The position numbers and the translations under genes are program-made. Below are positions 10,606 to 24,969 of a DNA stretch of 64,000 nt, piece after piece. The stretch is from the NCBI GenBank assembly GCA_964057225.1, contig OZ059900.1, positions 17,127,638 through 17,191,637 of the forward strand, in the 5' to 3' direction. How positions within the stretch are numbered: position 1 is the first letter of the stretch; every line of letters starts with the position of its first letter. The stretch comes from Auanema rhodensis. Its lineage: Eukaryota > Nematoda > Chromadorea > Rhabditida > Rhabditidae. A model generated the notes under the pieces. It was not told the origin of the DNA, did no database searches, and saw only the letters and a program-made list of their open reading frames with translations.

Positions 10606-13600
10606 TTTTTGTTCATATGAGTCGTCAAATGCAACGAATTTCAGCGTGTTACATACTAAAATGAAGCATTTTACATGCTGAACACTAGAAAAATACAAAA
10701 ACACAGTATTTCCCATGAGAAATATTTTATTATGCTGGAAAACCAGTTTTTGGAAATTTCGCTGTAAACAAGGTTTTGACTTACGATTTCATGTGTTCAA
10801 ACTCATGCAATGTCAATGAAACCTAGCTCAAAATTGTTCGTACAACGTCTAGTTCCACTTTCACGACAAAAAAACAGGGGTTAGAAAATTAAGGAAATTA
10901 GCATATTCTGAGGGCACGCCCCTTATGGCTAATATTGATTAAATCGATTTTTGTTCATATGAGTCGTCAAATGCAACGAATTTCAGCGTGTTACGTACTA
11001 AAATGAAGCATTTTACATGCTGAACACTAGAAAAATACAAAAACACAGTATTTCTCATGAGAAATATTTTATTATGCTGGAAAACCAGTTTTTGGAAATT
11101 TCGCTGTAAACAAGGTTTTGACTTACGATTTCATGTGTTCAAACTCATGCAATGTCAATGAAACCTAGCTCAAAATTGTTCCTACAACGTCTAGTTCCAC
11201 TTTCACGACAAAAAAACAGGGGTTAGAAAATTAAGGAAATTAGCATATTCTGAGGGCACGCCCTTTATGGCTAATATTGATTAAATCGATTTTTGTTCAT
11301 ATGAGTCGTCAAATGCAACGAATTTCAGCGTGTTACATACTAAAATGAAGCATTTTACATGCTGAACACTAGAAAAATACAAAAACACAGTATTTCCCAT
11401 GAGAAATATTTTATTATGCTGGAAAACCAGTTTTTGGAAATTTCGCTGTAAACAAGGTTTTGACTTACGATTTCATGTGTTCAAACTCATGCAATGTCAA
11501 TGAAACCTAGCTCAAAATTGTTCGTACAACGTCTAGTTCCACTTTCACGACAAAAAAACAGGGGTTAGAAAATTAAGGAAATTAGCATATTCTGAGGGCA
11601 CGCCCCTTATGGCTAATATTGATTAAATCGATTTTTGTTCATATGAGTCGTCAAATGCAACGAATTTCAGCGTGTTACATACTAAAATGAAGCATTTTAC
11701 ATGCTGAACACTAGAAAAATACAAAAACACAGTATTTCCCATGAGAATAATTTTATTATGCTGGAAAACCAGTTTTTGGAAATTTCGCTGTAAACAAGGT
11801 TTTGACTTACGATTTCATGTGTTCAAACTCATGCAATGTCAATGAAACCTAGCTCAAAATTGTTCGTACAACGTCTAGTTCCACTTTCACGACAAAAAAA
11901 CAGGGGTTAGAAAATTAAGGAAATTAGCATATTCTGAGGGCACGCCCCTTATGGCTAATATTGATTAAATCGATTTTTGTTCATATGAGTCGTCAAATGC
12001 AACGAATTTCAGCGTGTTACATACTAAAATGAAGCATTTTACATGCTGAACACTAGAAAAATACAAAAACACAGTATTTCCCATGAGAAATATTTTATTA
12101 TGCTGGAAAACCAGTTTTTGGAAATTTCGCTGTAAACAAGGTTTTGACTTACGATTTCATGTGTTCAAACTCATGCAATGTCAATGAAACCTAGCTCAAA
12201 ATTGTTCGTACAACGACTAGTTCCACTTTCACGACAAAAAAACAGGGGTTAGAAAATTAAGGAAATTAGCATATTCTGAGGGCACGCCCCTTATGGCTAA
12301 TATTGATTAAATCGATTTTTGTTCATATGAGTCGTCAAATGCAACGAATTTCAGCGTGTTACATACTAAAATGAAGCATTTTACATGCTGAACACTAGAA
12401 AAATACAAAAACACAGTATTTCCCATGAGAAATATTTTATTATGCTGGAAAACCAGTTTTTGAAAATTTCGCTGTAAACAAGGTTTTGACTTACGATTTC
12501 ATGTGTTCAAACTCATGCAATGTCAATGAAACCTAGCTCAAAATTGTTCCTACAACGTCTAGTTCCACTTTCACGACAAAAAAACAGGGGTTAGAAAATT
12601 AAGGAAATTAGCATATTCTGAGGGCACGCCCCTTATGGCTAATATTGATTAAATCGATTTTTGTTCATATGAGTCGTCAAATGCAACGAATTTCAGCGTG
12701 TTACATACTAAAATGAAGCATTTTACATGCTGAACACTAGAAAAATACAAAAACACAGTATTTCCCATGAGAAATATTTTATTATGCTGGAAAACCAGTT
12801 TTTGGAAATTTCGCTGTAAACAAGGTTTTGACTTACGATTTCATGTGTTCAAACTCATGCAATGTCAATGAAACCTAGCTCAAAATTGTTCGTACAACGT
12901 CTAGTTCCACTTTCACGACAAAAAAACAGGGGTTAGAAAATTAAGGAAATTAGCATATTCTGAGGGCACGCCCCTTATGGCTAATATTGATTAAATCGAT
13001 TTTTGTTCATATGAGTCGTCAAATGCAACGAATTTCAGCGTGTTACATACTAAAATGAAGCATTTTACATGCTGAACACTAGAAAAATACAAAAACACAG
13101 TATTTCCCATGAGAAATATTTTATTATGCTGGAAAACCAGTTTTTGGAAATTTCGCTGTAAACAAGGTTTTGACTTACGATTTCATGTGTTCAAACTCAT
13201 GCAATGTCAATGAAACCTAGCTCAAAATTGTTCCTACAACGTCTAGTTCCACTTTCACGACAAAAAAACAGGGGTTAGAAAATTAAGGAAATTAGCATAT
13301 TCTGAGGGCACGCCCTTTATGGCTAATATTGATTAAATCGATTTTTGTTCATATGAGTCGTCAAATGCAACGAATTTCAGCGTGTTACATACTAAAATGA
13401 AGCATTTTACATGCTGAACACTAGAAAAATACAAAAACACAGTATTTCCCATGAGAAATATTTTATTATGCTGGAAAACCAGTTTTTGAAAATTTCGCTG
13501 TAAACAAGGTTTTGACTTACGATTTCATGTGTTCAAACTCATGCAATGTCAATGAAACCTAGCTCAAAATTGTTCCTACAACGTCTAGTTCCACTTTCAC

Positions 13601-13683
13601 GACAAAAAAACAGGGGTTAGAAAATTAAGGAAATTAGCATATTCTGAGGGCACGCCCTTTATGGCTAATATTGATTAAATCGA
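10606..13683. repeat. Array block M32-M40
   Basis: The block opens with the 4-mer consensus; g48+t108 C-type C3T; consensus; t117+a118 G-type (10606-11973). Then come a243 (11974), an a148 C-type with C4 (12316), consensus (12658), C-type C3T (13000) and a148 C-type C3T (13342). The a148 C-type with C4 is unusual, since most a148 C-type copies without a153 carry C3T; it may be recombinant. Confidence 0.85.
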
Positions 13684-16600
13684 TTTTTGTTCATATGAGT
13701 CGTCAAATGCAACGAATTTCAGCGTGTTACATACTAAAATGAAGCATTTTACATGCTGAACACTAGAAAAATACAAAAACACAGTATTTCCCATGAGAAA
13801 TATTTTATTATGCTGGAAAACCAGTTTTTGGAAATTTCGCTGTAAACAAGGTTTTGACTTACGATTTCATGTGTTCAAACTCATGCAATGTCAATGAAAC
13901 CTAGCTCAAAATTGTTCGTACAACGTCTAGTTCCACTTTCACGACAAAAAAACAGGGGTTAGAAAATTAAGGAAATTAGCATATTCTGAGGGCACGCCCC
14001 TTATGGCTAATATTGATTAAATCGATTTTTGTTCATATGAGTCGTCAAATGCAACGAATTTCAGCGTGTTACGTACTAAAATGAAGCATTTTACATGCTG
14101 AACACTAGAAAAATACAAAAACACAGTATTTCTCATGAGAAATATTTTATTATGCTGGAAAACCAGTTTTTGGAAATTTCGCTGTAAACAAGGTTTTGAC
14201 TTACGATTTCATGTGTTCAAACTCATGCAATGTCAATGAAACCTAGCTCAAAATTGTTCCTACAACGTCTAGTTCCACTTTCACGACAAAAAAACAGGGG
14301 TTAGAAAATTAAGGAAATTAGCATATTCTGAGGGCACGCCCTTTATGGCTAATATTGATTAAATCGATTTTTGTTCATATGAGTCGTCAAATGCAACGAA
14401 TTTCAGCGTGTTACATACTAAAATGAAGCATTTTACATGCTGAACACTAGAAAAATACAAAAACACAGTATTTCCCATGAGAAATATTTTATTATGCTGG
14501 AAAACCAGTTTTTGGAAATTTCGCTGTAAACAAGGTTTTGACTTACGATTTCATGTGTTCAAACTCATGCAATGTCAATGAAACCTAGCTCAAAATTGTT
14601 CGTACAACGTCTAGTTCCACTTTCACGACAAAAAAACAGGGGTTAGAAAATTAAGGAAATTAGCATATTCTGAGGGCACGCCCCTTATGGCTAATATTGA
14701 TTAAATCGATTTTTGTTCATATGAGTCGTCAAATGCAACGAATTTCAGCGTGTTACATACTAAAATGAAGCATTTTACATGCTGAACACTAGAAAAATAC
14801 AAAAACACAGTATTTCCCATGAGAATAATTTTATTATGCTGGAAAACCAGTTTTTGGAAATTTCGCTGTAAACAAGGTTTTGACTTACGATTTCATGTGT
14901 TCAAACTCATGCAATGTCAATGAAACCTAGCTCAAAATTGTTCCTACAACGTCTAGTTCCACTTTCACGACAAAAAAACAGGGGTTAGAAAATTAAGGAA
15001 ATTAGCATATTCTGAGGGCACGCCCCTTATGGCTAATATTGATTAAATCGATTTTTGTTCATATGAGTCGTCAAATGCAACGAATTTCAGCGTGTTACAT
15101 ACTAAAATGAAGCATTTTACATGCTGAACACTAGAAAAATACAAAAACACAGTAATACCCATGAGAAATATTTTATTATGCTGGAAAACCAGTTTTTGGA
15201 AATTTCGCTGTAAACAAGGTTTTGACTTACGATTTCATGTGTTCAAACTCATGCAATGTCAATGAAACCTAGCTCAAAATTGTTCGTACAACGTCTAGTT
15301 CCACTTTCACGACAAAAAAACAGGGGTTAGAAAATTAAGGAAATTAGCATATTCTGAGGGCACGCCCCTTATGGCTAATATTGATTAAATCGATTTTTGT
15401 TCATATGAGTCGTCAAATGCAACGAATTTCAGCGTGTTACATACTAAAATGAAGCATTTTACATGCTGAACACTAGAAAAATACAAAAACACAGTAATAC
15501 CCATGAGAAATATTTTATTATGCTGGAAAACCAGTTTTTGGAAATTTCGCTGTAAACAAGGTTTTGACTTACGATTTCATGTGTTCAAACTCATGCAATG
15601 TCAATGAAACCTAGCTCAAAATTGTTCCTATAACGTCTAGTTCCACTTTCACGACAAAAAAACAGGGGTTAGAAAATTAAGGAAATTAGCATATTCTGAG
15701 GGCACGCCCTTTATGGCTAATATTGATTAAATCGATTTTTGTTCATATGAGTCGTCAAATGCAACGAATTTCAGCGTGTTACATACTAAAATGAAGCATT
15801 TCACATGCTGAACACTAGAAAAATACAAAAACACAGTATTTCCCATGAGAAATATTTTATTATGCTGGAAAACCAGTTTTTGGAAATTTCGCTGTAAACA
15901 AGGTTTTGACTTACGATTTCATGTGTTCAAACTCATGCAATGTCAATGAAACCTAGCTCAAAATTGTTCGTACAACGTCTAGTTCCACTTTCACGACAAA
16001 AAAACAGGGGTTAGAAAATTAAGGAAATTAGCATATTCTGAGGGCACGCCCCTTATGGCTAATATTGATTAAATCGATTTTTGTTCATATGAGTCGTCAA
16101 ATGCAACGAATTTCAGCGTGTTACGTACTAAAATGAAGCATTTTACATGCTGAACACTAGAAAAATACAAAAACACAGTATTTCTCATGAGAAATATTTT
16201 ATTATGCTGGAAAACCAGTTTTTGGAAATTTCGCTGTAAACAAGGTTTTGACTTACGATTTCATGTGTTCAAACTCATGCAATGTCAATGAAACCTAGCT
16301 CAAAATTGTTCCTACAACGTCTAGTTCCACTTTCACGACAAAAAAACAGGGGTTAGAAAATTAAGGAAATTAGCATATTCTGAGGGCACGCCCTTTATGG
16401 CTAATATTGATTAAATCGATTTTTGTTCATATGAGTCGTCAAATGCAACGAATTTCAGCGTGTTACATACTAAAATGAAGCATTTTACATGCTGAACACT
16501 AGAAAAATACAAAAACACAGTATTTCCCATGAGAAATATTTTATTATGCTGGAAAACCAGTTTTTGGAAATTTCGCTGTAAACAAGGTTTTGACTTACGA

Positions 16601-17103
16601 TTTCATGTGTTCAAACTCATGCAATGTCAATGAAACCTAGCTCAAAATTGTTCGTACAACGTCTAGTTCCACTTTCACGACAAAAAAACAGGGGTTAGAA
16701 AATTAAGGAAATTAGCATATTCTGAGGGCACGCCCCTTATGGCTAATATTGATTAAATCGATTTTTGTTCATATGAGTCGTCAAATGCAACGAATTTCAG
16801 CGTGTTACATACTAAAATGAAGCATTTTACATGCTGAACACTAGAAAAATACAAAAACACAGTATTTCCCATGAGAATAATTTTATTATGCTGGAAAACC
16901 AGTTTTTGGAAATTTCGCTGTAAACAAGGTTTTGACTTACGATTTCATGTGTTCAAACTCATGCAATGTCAATGAAACCTAGCTCAAAATTGTTCCTACA
17001 ACGTCTAGTTCCACTTTCACGACAAAAAAACAGGGGTTAGAAAATTAAGGAAATTAGCATATTCTGAGGGCACGCCCCTTATGGCTAATATTGATTAAAT
17101 CGA
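13684..17103. repeat. Array block M41-M50 with two [G, g48 C, G, t117+a118] 4-mers
   Basis: Two 4-mers (13684-15051 and 15736-17103) share g48+t108 C-type C3T and end in a t117+a118 copy that is C-type with C4, unlike the G-type version at 11632. In the second 4-mer the first copy also carries c67. Between them lie two a104+a106 copies (15052 and 15394). The second of these is C-type with the rare CCTATAACG variant, and the same pair recurs at 22234-22917. Confidence 0.85.
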
Positions 17104-18813
17104 TTTTTGTTCATATGAGTCGTCAAATGCAACGAATTTCAGCGTGTTACATACTAAAATGAAGCATTTTACATGCTGAACACTAGAAAAATACAAAAAC
17201 ACAGTATTTCCCATGAGAAATATTTTATTATGCTGGAAAACCAGTTTTTGGAAATTTCGCTGTAAACAAGGTTTTGACTTACGATTTCATGTGTTCAAAC
17301 TCATGCAATGTCAATGAAACCTAGCTCAAAATTGTTCGTACAACGTCTAGTTCCACTTTCACGACAAAAAAACAGGGGTTAGAAAATTAAGGAAATTAGC
17401 ATATTCTGAGGGCACGCCCCTTATGGCTAATATTGATTAAATCGATTTTTGTTCATATGAGTCGTCAAATGCAACGAATTTCAGCGTGTTACATACTAAA
17501 ATGAAGCATTTTACATGCTGAACACTAGAAAAATACAAAAACACAGTATTTCCCATGAGAAATATTTTATTATGCTGGAAAACCAGTTTTTGGAAATTTC
17601 GCTGTAAACAAGGTTTTGACTTACGATTTCATGTGTTCAAACTCATGCAATGTCAATGAAACCTAGCTCAAAATTGTTCCTACAACGTCTAGTTCCACTT
17701 TCACGACAAAAAAACAGGGGTTAGAAAATTAAGGAAATTAGCATATTCTGAGGGCACGCCCTTTATGGCTAATATTGATTAAATCGATTTTTGTTCATAT
17801 GAGTCGTCAAATGCAACGAATTTCAGCGTGTTACATACTAAAATGAAGCATTTCACATGCTGAACACTAGAAAAATACAAAAACACAGTATTTCCCATGA
17901 GAAATATTTTATTATGCTGGAAAACCAGTTTTTGGAAATTTCGCTGTAAACAAGGTTTTGACTTACGATTTCATGTGTTCAAACTCATGCAATGTCAATG
18001 AAACCTAGCTCAAAATTGTTCGTACAACGTCTGGTTCCACTTTCACGACAAAAAAACAGGGGTTAGAAAATTAAGGAAATTAGCATATTCTGAGGGCACG
18101 CCCCTTATGGCTAATATTGATTAAATCGATTTTTGTTCATATGAGTCGTCAAATGCAACGAATTTCAGCGTGTTACATACTAAAATGAAGCATTTTACAT
18201 GCTGAACACTAGAAAAATACAAAAACACAGTATTTCCCATGAGAAATATTTTATTATGCTGGAAAACCAGTTTTTGGAAATTTCGCTGTAAACAAGGTTT
18301 TGACTTACGATTTCATGTGTTCAAACTCATGCAATGTCAATGAAACCTAGCTCAAAATTGTTCCTACAACGTCTAGTTCCACTTTCACGACAAAAAAACA
18401 GGGGTTAGAAAATTAAGGAAATTAGCATATTCTGAGGGCACGCCCTTTATGGCTAATATTGATTAAATCGATTTTTGTTCATATGAGTCGTCAAATGCAA
18501 CGAATTTCAGCGTGTTACATACTAAAATGAAGCATTTTACATGCTGAACACTAGAAAAATACAAAAACACAGTATTTCCCATGAGAAATATTTTATTATG
18601 CTGGAAAACCAGTTTTTGGAAATTTCGCTGTAAACAAGGTTTTGACTTACGATTTCATGTGTTTAAACTCATGCAATGTCAATGAAACCTAGCTCAAAAT
18701 TGTTAATACAATGTCTAGTTCCACTTTCACGACAAAAAAACAGGGGTTAGAAAATTAAGGAAATTAGCATATTCTGAGGGCACGCCCCTTATGGCTAATA
18801 TTGATTAAATCGA
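17104..18813. repeat. Array block M51-M55
   Basis: The order is consensus; C-type C3T; c67+g246 G-type; C-type C3T; t193 AA-type C4. M55 holds the first GTTTAAAC site of the window at 18661-18668. The sequence AA-type/t193, c219, consensus, a148+a153 that starts at M55 recurs at M96-M99, 41 monomers downstream. Confidence 0.85.
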
Positions 18814-21207
18814 TTTTTGTTCATATGAGTCGTCAAATGCAACGAATTTCAGCGTGTTACATACTAAAATGAAGCATTTTACATGCTGAACACTAGAAAA
18901 ATACAAAAACACAGTATTTCCCATGAGAAATATTTTATTATGCTGGAAAACCAGTTTTTGGAAATTTCGCTGTAAACAAGGTTTTGACTTACGATTTCAT
19001 GTGTTCAAACTCATGCAATGTCAATGAAACCCAGCTCAAAATTGTTCGTACAACGTCTAGTTCCACTTTCACGACAAAAAAACAGGGGTTAGAAAATTAA
19101 GGAAATTAGCATATTCTGAGGGCACGCCCCTTATGGCTAATATTGATTAAATCGATTTTTGTTCATATGAGTCGTCAAATGCAACGAATTTCAGCGTGTT
19201 ACATACTAAAATGAAGCATTTTACATGCTGAACACTAGAAAAATACAAAAACACAGTATTTCCCATGAGAAATATTTTATTATGCTGGAAAACCAGTTTT
19301 TGGAAATTTCGCTGTAAACAAGGTTTTGACTTACGATTTCATGTGTTCAAACTCATGCAATGTCAATGAAACCTAGCTCAAAATTGTTCGTACAACGTCT
19401 AGTTCCACTTTCACGACAAAAAAACAGGGGTTAGAAAATTAAGGAAATTAGCATATTCTGAGGGCACGCCCCTTATGGCTAATATTGATTAAATCGATTT
19501 TTGTTCATATGAGTCGTCAAATGCAACGAATTTCAGCGTGTTACATACTAAAATGAAGCATTTTACATGCTGAACACTAGAAAAATACAAAAACACAGTA
19601 TTTCCCATGAGAAATATTTTATTATGCTGGAAAACCAGTTTTTGAAAATATCGCTGTAAACAAGGTTTTGACTTACGATTTCATGTGTTCAAACTCATGC
19701 AATGTCAATGAAACCTAGCTCAAAATTGTTCCTACAACGTCTAGTTCCACTTTCACGACAAAAAAACAGGGGTTAGAAAATTAAGGAAATTAGCATATTC
19801 TGAGGGCACGCCCCTTATGGCTAATATTGATTAAATCGATTTTTGTTCATATGAGTCGTCAAATGCAACGAATTTCAGCGTGTTACATACTAAAATGAAG
19901 CATTTTACATGCTGAACACTAGAAAAATACAAAAACACAGTATTTCCCATGAGAAATATTTTATTATGCTGGAAAACCAGTTTTTGGAAATTTCGCTGTA
20001 AACAAGGTTTTGACTTACGATTTCATGTGTTCAAACTCATGCAATGTCAATGAAACCTAGCTCAAAATTGTTCGTACAACGTCTAGTTCCACTTTCACGA
20101 CAAAAAAACAGGGGTTAGAAAATTAAGGAAATTAGCATATTCTGAGGGCACGCCCCTTATGGCTAATATTGATTAAATCGATTTTTGTTCATATGAGTCG
20201 TCAAATGCAACGAATTTCAGCGTGTTACATACTAAAATGAAGCATTTTACATGCTGAACACTAGAAAAATACAAAAACACAGTATTTCCCATGAGAAATA
20301 TTTTATTATGCTGGAAAACCAGTTTTTGAAAATATCGCTGTAAACAAGGTTTTGACTTACGATTTCATGTGTTCAAACTCATGCAATGTCAATGAAACCT
20401 AGCTCAAAATTGTTCCTACAACGTCTAGTTCCACTTTCACGACAAAAAAACAGGGGTTAGAAAATTAAGGAAATTAGCATATTCTGAGGGCACGCCCCTT
20501 ATGGCTAATATTGATTAAATCGATTTTTGTTCATATGAGTCGTCAAATGCAACGAATTTCAGCGTGTTACATACTAAAATGAAGCATTTTACATGCTGAA
20601 CACTAGAAAAATACAAAAACACAGTATTTCCCATGAGAAATATTTTATTATGCTGGAAAACCAGTTTTTGGAAATTTCGCTGTAAACAAGGTTTTGACTT
20701 ACGATTTCATGTGTTCAAACTCATGCAATGTCAATGAAACCTAGCTCAAAATTGTTCCTACAACGTCTAGTTCCACTTTCACGACAAAAAAACAGGGGTT
20801 AGAAAATTAAGGAAATTAGCATATTCTGAGGGCACGCCCTTTATGGCTAATATTGATTAAATCGATTTTTGTTCATATGAGTCGTCAAATGCAACGAATT
20901 TCAGCGTGTTACATACTAAAATGAAGCATTTCACATGCTGAACACTAGAAAAATACAAAAACACAGTATTTCCCATGAGAAATATTTTATTATGCTGGAA
21001 AACCAGTTTTTGGAAATTTCGCTGTAAACAAGGTTTTGACTTACGATTTCATGTGTTCAAACTCATGCAATGTCAATGAAACCTAGCTCAAAATTGTTCG
21101 TACAACCTCTAGTTCCACTTTCACGACAAAAAAACAGGGGTTAGAAAATTAAGGAAATTAGCATATTCTGAGGGCACGCCCCTTATGGCTAATATTGATT
21201 AAATCGA
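18814..21207. repeat. 7-monomer block, second copy (M56-M62)
   Basis: This block has the same variant order as 4792-7185 at an offset of exactly 41 monomers. A private change in M62 (CAACCTCT near 21107) distinguishes it. Its last three copies are also the first unit of the trimer described at 20182-22233. Confidence 0.85.
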
Positions 21208-22233
21208 TTTTTGTTCATATGAGTCGTCAAATGCAACGAATTTCAGCGTGTTACATACTAAAATGAAGCATTTTACATGCTGAACACTAGAAAAATACAA
21301 AAACACAGTATTTCCCATGAGAAATATTTTATTATGCTGGAAAACCAGTTTTTGAAAATATCGCTGTAAACAAGGTTTTGACTTACGATTTCATGTGTTC
21401 AAACTCATGCAATGTCAATGAAACCTAGCTCAAAATTGTTCCTACAACGTCTAGTTCCACTTTCACGACAAAAAAACAGGGGTTAGAAAATTAAGGAAAT
21501 TAGCATATTCTGAGGGCACGCCCCTTATGGCTAATATTGATTAAATCGATTTTTGTTCATATGAGTCGTCAAATGCAACGAATTTCAGCGTGTTACATAC
21601 TAAAATGAAGCATTTTACATGCTGAACACTAGAAAAATACAAAAACACAGTATTTCCCATGAGAAATATTTTATTATGCTGGAAAACCAGTTTTTGGAAA
21701 TTTCGCTGTAAACAAGGTTTTGACTTACGATTTCATGTGTTCAAACTCATGCAATGTCAATGAAACCTAGCTCAAAATTGTTCCTACAACGTCTAGTTCC
21801 ACTTTCACGACAAAAAAACAGGGGTTAGAAAATTAAGGAAATTAGCATATTCTGAGGGCACGCCCTTTATGGCTAATATTGATTAAATCGATTTTTGTTC
21901 ATATGAGTCGTCAAATGCAACGAATTTCAGCGTGTTACATACTAAAATGAAGCATTTCACATGCTGAACACTAGAAAAATACAAAAACACAGTATTTCCC
22001 ATGAGAAATATTTTATTATGCTGGAAAACCAGTTTTTGGAAATTTCGCTGTAAACAAGGTTTTGACTTACGATTTCATGTGTTCAAACTCATGCAATGTC
22101 AATGAAACCTAGCTCAAAATTGTTCGTACAACGTCTAGTTCCACTTTCACGACAAAAAAACAGGGGTTAGAAAATTAAGGAAATTAGCATATTCTGAGGG
22201 CACGCCCCTTATGGCTAATATTGATTAAATCGA
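20182..22233. repeat. Trimer [a148+a153 C-type; C-type C3T; c67 G-type] x2, locus 1
   Basis: M60-M62 and M63-M65 are two 1026-bp units of three monomers. The same doubled trimer occurs at 33521-35572 and 42072-44123. At all three places the doubled trimer is followed by one or more a104+a106 copies, so the block was copied with its right flank. Confidence 0.87.
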
Positions 22234-24285
22234 TTTTTGTTCATATGAGTCGTCAAATGCAACGAATTTCAGCGTGTTACATACTAAAATGAAGCATTTT
22301 ACATGCTGAACACTAGAAAAATACAAAAACACAGTAATACCCATGAGAAATATTTTATTATGCTGGAAAACCAGTTTTTGGAAATTTCGCTGTAAACAAG
22401 GTTTTGACTTACGATTTCATGTGTTCAAACTCATGCAATGTCAATGAAACCTAGCTCAAAATTGTTCGTACAACGTCTAGTTCCACTTTCACGACAAAAA
22501 AACAGGGGTTAGAAAATTAAGGAAATTAGCATATTCTGAGGGCACGCCCCTTATGGCTAATATTGATTAAATCGATTTTTGTTCATATGAGTCGTCAAAT
22601 GCAACGAATTTCAGCGTGTTACATACTAAAATGAAGCATTTTACATGCTGAACACTAGAAAAATACAAAAACACAGTAATACCCATGAGAAATATTTTAT
22701 TATGCTGGAAAACCAGTTTTTGGAAATTTCGCTGTAAACAAGGTTTTGACTTACGATTTCATGTGTTCAAACTCATGCAATGTCAATGAAACCTAGCTCA
22801 AAATTGTTCCTATAACGTCTAGTTCCACTTTCACGACAAAAAAACAGGGGTTAGAAAATTAAGGAAATTAGCATATTCTGAGGGCACGCCCTTTATGGCT
22901 AATATTGATTAAATCGATTTTTGTTCATATGAGTCGTCAAATGCAACGAATTTCAGCGTGTTACATACTAAAATGAAGCATTTCACATGCTGAACACTAG
23001 AAAAATACAAAAACACAGTATTTCCCATGAGAAATATTTTATTATGCTGGAAAACCAGTTTTTGGAAATTTCGCTGTAAACAAGGTTTTGACTTACGATT
23101 TCATGTGTTCAAACTCATGCAATGTCAATGAAACCTAGCTCAAAATTGTTCGTACAACGTCTAGTTCCACTTTCACGACAAAAAAACAGGGGTTAGAAAA
23201 TTAAGGAAATTAGCATATTCTGAGGGCACGCCCCTTATGGCTAATATTGATTAAATCGATTTTTGTTCATATGAGTCGTCAAATGCAACGAATTTCAGCG
23301 TGTTACATACTAAAATGAAGCATTTTACATGCTGAACACTAGAAAAATACAAAAACACAGTAATACCCATGAGAAATATTTTATTATGCTGGAAAACCAG
23401 TTTTTGGAAATTTCGCTGTAAACAAGGTTTTGACTTACGATTTCATGTGTTCAAACTCATGCAATGTCAATGAAACCCAGCTCAAAATTGTTCGTACAAC
23501 GTCTAGTTCCACTTTCACGACAAAAAAACAGGGGTTAGAAAATTAAGGAAATTAGCATATTCTGAGGGCACGCCCTTTATGGCTAATATTGATTAAATCG
23601 ATTTTTGTTCATATGAGTCGTCAAATGCAACGAATTTCAGCGTGTTACATACTAAAATGAAGCATTTTACATGCTGAACACTAGAAAAATACAAAAACAC
23701 AGTATTTCCCATGAGAAATATTTTATTATGCTGGAAAACCAGTTTTTGGAAATTTCGCTGTAAACAAGGTTTTGACTTACGATTTCATGTGTTCAAACTC
23801 ATGCAATGTCAATGAAACCTAGCTCAAAATTGTTCCTACAACGTCTAGTTCCACTTTCACGACAAAAAAACAGGGGTTAGAAAATTAAGGAAATTAGCAT
23901 ATTCTGAGGGCACGCCCTTTATGGCTAATATTGATTAAATCGATTTTTGTTCATATGAGTCGTCAAATGCAACGAATTTCAGCGTGTTACATACTAAAAT
24001 GAAGCATTTTACATGCTGAACACTAGAAAAATACAAAAACACAGTATTTCCCATGAGAAATATTTTATTATGCTGGAAAACCAGTTTTTGGAAATTTCGC
24101 TGTAAACAAGGTTTTGACTTACGATTTCATGTGTTCAAACTCATGCAATGTCAATGAAACCTAGCTCAAAATTGTTCGTACAACGTCTAGTTCCACTTTC
24201 ACGACAAAAAAACAGGGGTTAGAAAATTAAGGAAATTAGCATATTCTGAGGGCACGCCCCTTATGGCTAATATTGATTAAATCGA
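22234..24285. repeat. Array block M66-M71
   Basis: The order is a104+a106 G-type; a104+a106 C-type with the rare CCTATAACG (22576); c67 G-type; M69 (23260), which joins a104+a106 and c219 to a G-type centre and a C3T end; C-type C3T; consensus. M66-M68 match M45-M47 at an offset of exactly 21 monomers (7182 bp). M69 is one of only two G-type copies with C3T and is a likely recombinant. Confidence 0.85.
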
Positions 24286-24969
24286 TTTTTGTTCATATGA
24301 GTCGTCAAATGCAACGAATTTCAGCGTGTTACGTACTAAAATGAAGCATTTTACATGCTGAACACTAGAAAAATACAAAAACACAGTATTTCCCATGAGA
24401 AAAATTTTATTATGCTGGAAAACCAGTTTTTGGAAATTTCGCTGTAAACAAGGTTTTGACTTACGATTTCATGTGTTCAAACTCATGCAATGTCAATGAA
24501 ACCTAGCTCAAAATTGTTCCTACAACGTCTAGTTCCACTTTTACGACAAAAAAACAGGGGTTAGAAAATTAAGGAAATTAGCATATTCTGAGGGCACGCC
24601 CCTTATGGCTAATATTGATTAAATCGATTTTTGTTCATATGAGTCGTCAAATGCAACGAATTTCAGCGTGTTACGTACTAAAATGAAGCATTTTACATGC
24701 TGAACACTAGAAAAATACAAAAACACAGTATTTCCCATGAGAAAAATTTTATTATGCTGGAAAACCAGTTTTTGGAAATTTCGCTGTAAACAAGGTTTTG
24801 ACTTACGATTTCATGTGTTCAAACTCATGCAATGTCAATGAAACCTAGCTCAAAATTGTTCCTACAACGTCTAGTTCCACTTTTACGACAAAAAAACAGG
24901 GGTTAGAAAATTAAGGAAATTAGCATATTCTGAGGGCACGCCCCTTATGGCTAATATTGATTAAATCGA
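24286..24969. repeat. Two identical adjacent monomers (M72-M73)
   Basis: Both copies carry g48, a private GAGAAAAATT (a118), C at 235, t257 and C4, and I see no difference between them over 342 bp. This combination is not found elsewhere in the window. An immediate duplication of a single monomer, by slippage or unequal exchange, is the simplest reading. Confidence 0.9.
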
